Origin: Desertimonas sp963732335
GTDB taxonomy: Bacteria; Actinomycetota; Acidimicrobiia; Acidimicrobiales; Ilumatobacteraceae
Length of the DNA stretch: 64,000 nt
Assembly (NCBI GenBank): GCA_963732335.1
Contig: CAVSZO010000038.1
Span: 62,001 to 126,000, forward strand
Direction: 5' to 3'
The notes beneath the pieces were generated by a model. It ran no database searches, was not told the DNA's origin, and worked only from the letters and a program-made list of their open reading frames with translations. Below are positions 62,471 to 64,000 of the stretch, one piece after another. Position 1 is the first letter of the stretch; each line of letters opens with the position of its first letter. The translations under genes and the position numbers were made by a program.

Positions 62471-64000
62471 GTGACCACGATCGACTCGGTGTGGCGGGCC
62501 GCGGCAGGCGGCCCGATCACCGACTCTCTCCTCGAGTGGCCTCCCGATGTGTTCGCCGTGACCGAAGTGATCCTCGAGCACGCCGAGGCCTACCGGTTCG
62601 TCGTCTCGCCACCGGCGGGCGAGCAGTGGCCGCCACCGCACATCGCGAACTGGGCGGACGCCGTCGTGGCTGCCGCCGCGGCGTGGACGGTCGCAGCCCA
62701 GGACGGCAGCCAACCGCCCGACCTCGTGGCGGGGGCGTGGGCCACCGTCCGCGATGCCGCGGCGGCACCACTCGAAGCGATTGCCGAGGGTCGCGACTGG
62801 CGTCTGTGTGAGGCACTGCTCACGCTTCATGCGGTGGCCGACGAGGCATGTGCCGGCATGGGTGCTTCCGTCGAGGGCTCGAGTGGAACGGGATGCGCGT
62901 TGCGTGGCCGGGGTCGCGAGCTGCTGGCCCGCACCGGTTCGATGGCCCGGGTCGGACTCCCCGGCCTGCGCGTGCTGCCGAAAGTGCGCACCCCCGCTGG
63001 CGGCATCTCCCTCCGCTCGCTCGCCCGCTACGCATGCGTGCGCGGCCCCGGCGTCGGCGCCGAGTGGCACAAGGTGCCGGCCCAACGGCGCGGCCGTCGA
63101 CCCGCGACGCCAGCCCGCCAACATCCTGCTGCTCCCCTGGCCGCTGCGCGTCAGGGACAGCGACTTCCGGCCACTGGAGGCGTCCGCCCAGCGCGCCGAA
63201 CGGGAGCCGTTCGGCTTCTTCGAGTTCGCCCCGATCGAACGGTTCGACCTCGACCTGGTCGACCGCGTCCTGACCGCGGCGCTCGACGAAGTCGATGTCG
63301 TCGACATGGTCGTGCTCCCCGAGAGCGCCGTTCCCGACCGCGCCCTCGACGGCCTCGAAGCCGTCCTGGCCCGCCACCGCGTCGGCGCCCTCGTGGCCGG
63401 CGTTCAGGACACGGCCCACGCGGCGGACGAGCGGCCCGGCAACTGGGTGCACCTCGGCGTCCTGCTCGGCGGGCACTGGTGGCACTACCGCCAGAACAAG
63501 CACCATCGCTGGTCGCTCGACGAGAGCCAGATCCTCCAGTACCACCTCGGCGGGACGCTCCATCCGAGCGTGCGCTGGTGGGAGTCGATGGAGGTCCCGC
63601 GCCGCTCGATCCAATTCCTCGAGTTCGGCGGCGGGATCACGTTCGTCGCCGTCGTGTGCGAAGACCTGGCCCGCCTCGACGCCGTCGCCGAGCTCCTCCG
63701 CACAGTTGGGCCGACGCTCGTCGTGACCGTCCTCCTCGACGGACCCCAGCTGGCGTCGCGCTGGACTGCTCGCTACGCCAGCGTTCTCGCTGACGACCCG
63801 GGTTCCGCAGTCCTCACCCTCACGTCGTTCGGGATGGTCGAGCGCTCCCGGCCCGAAGGCCACCCACCCTCCCGGGTGGTGGCGTTGTGGAAGGACCCGA
63901 CGAGGGGCATCCGCGAGATCCCCCTCGATGCCGGCGCCCAGGGGATCCTCCTGTCGGCGTGCGTCGACCGGGCGCCGCGCCACAGCGCCGACGGCCGATG
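62471..64000 (+). CDS. Unknown N-terminal region fused to a nitrilase-like domain (partial, one frame change)
   Basis: From GTG 62471 the first 200 residues are largely helical (TTIDSVWRAAAGGPITDSLL, CEALLTLHAVADEACAGMGA) and lead to PGLRVLPKVRTPAGGISLRS and LARYACVRGPGVGAEWHKV. After a frame change near 63075 the chain continues RQPANILLLPWPLRVRDSDF, DMVVLPESAVPDRALDGLEA, LGGHWWHYRQNKHHRWSLDE, and GGGITFVAVVCEDLARLDAV. The order Glu (LPES), Lys (NKHH) and Cys (VVCEDLA) fits the nitrilase/carbon-nitrogen-hydrolase triad. The gene runs off the window end. I do not recognise the N-terminal region; the nearest reminder is nitrilase domains attached to unusual bacterial proteins. Confidence 0.6.

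Noticed and set aside
1..64000. tRNA, rRNA or CRISPR arrays
   Set aside because: No GGTTCGAATCC-type T-arm or 5S/16S/23S segment was recognised, and no repeat of 25-40 bp with regular unique spacers occurs; the only tandem repeat is the two-unit leader repeat at 57527-57600.
62471..64000. Reverse transcriptase-nitrilase defence protein (DRT-like)
   Set aside because: The nitrilase part suggested this, but the N-terminal region has no YxDD box or other reverse-transcriptase motifs and is too short.

Overview
The window is high-GC DNA (roughly 68-70% by eye) with dense genes, many GTG starts and many 1-4 bp stop/start overlaps (ATGA, GTGA). The gene content points to an actinobacterium: an F420-type nitroreductase-family protein, a Tad pilus locus with a LysM/BTAD protein, a 13E12/DUF222 HNH protein, a CopC-CopD fusion, a homologue of mycothiol-dependent Rv2466c, and glnII beside a GlnA2-like glnA. 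The class Acidimicrobiia would fit, but this is inference from gene content only.

Layout. 1-4862 (minus): a membrane protein cut by the left edge, a UbiB/ABC1-type atypical kinase and a PAP2-kinase fusion protein. These are overlapped by a glycine-betaine-type binding protein at 4859-5833. 5835-6443 (plus): a separate PAP2 phosphatase. 6458-9606 (minus): a nitrogen-assimilation operon of glnII, glnA and an OmpR-type regulator, with an 11-bp-spaced set of half-sites upstream. 9742-16252: housekeeping and small metabolic genes (nadE, an MFS transporter, a secreted protein, a DinB-fold protein, a SUFU-domain protein, dut). 16449-28259 (plus): a complete Tad (Flp) pilus locus from prepilin peptidase to pseudopilins, ending in LysM and BTAD proteins. 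28397-33666: a VOC protein, a DUF222-HNH nuclease, a lipoprotein/ECF sigma/anti-sigma set, a membrane protein and an EamA exporter under a divergent MarR regulator. 34239-39645: DNA metabolism (recR, dnaX, ATP-dependent ligase) around copCD. 39722-49388: SIMPL, GNAT, hydrolase, cyclopropane-synthase-like, DsbA-like, Rieske/desaturase, YjbR-like and class III cyclase genes. 49399-56256 (minus): a catabolic operon (binding protein, two sugar permeases, GH78 rhamnosidase, LacI regulator) with a LacI-type operator at 56300. 56253-64000: proline iminopeptidase, a tiny gene with a repeated leader, an eroded methyltransferase, APH-like, PPOX, serine hydrolase, ferritin-like and nitrilase-like genes.

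How genes work together. The two glutamine synthetases and the adjacent regulator look like one nitrogen-controlled unit. The Tad genes form one secretion/pilus machine. The rhamnoside operon couples uptake, hydrolysis and repression. The Rieske ferredoxin probably supplies electrons to the neighbouring desaturase.

Quality warning. About half of the genes are interrupted by single-base frame changes, at a rate near one per 1.5 kb, even in genes that should be conserved (dnaX, sugar permeases, DNA ligase). In the clearest case, removing one G from a GGG run restores a perfect LacI start. I therefore read most of these as base-calling or assembly indels, annotate such genes as single CDSs over their full span, and give approximate shift points. 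True breakage is argued only for the methyltransferase remnant at 57930-58313 and, tentatively, for a nonsense codon in the sugar-binding protein.
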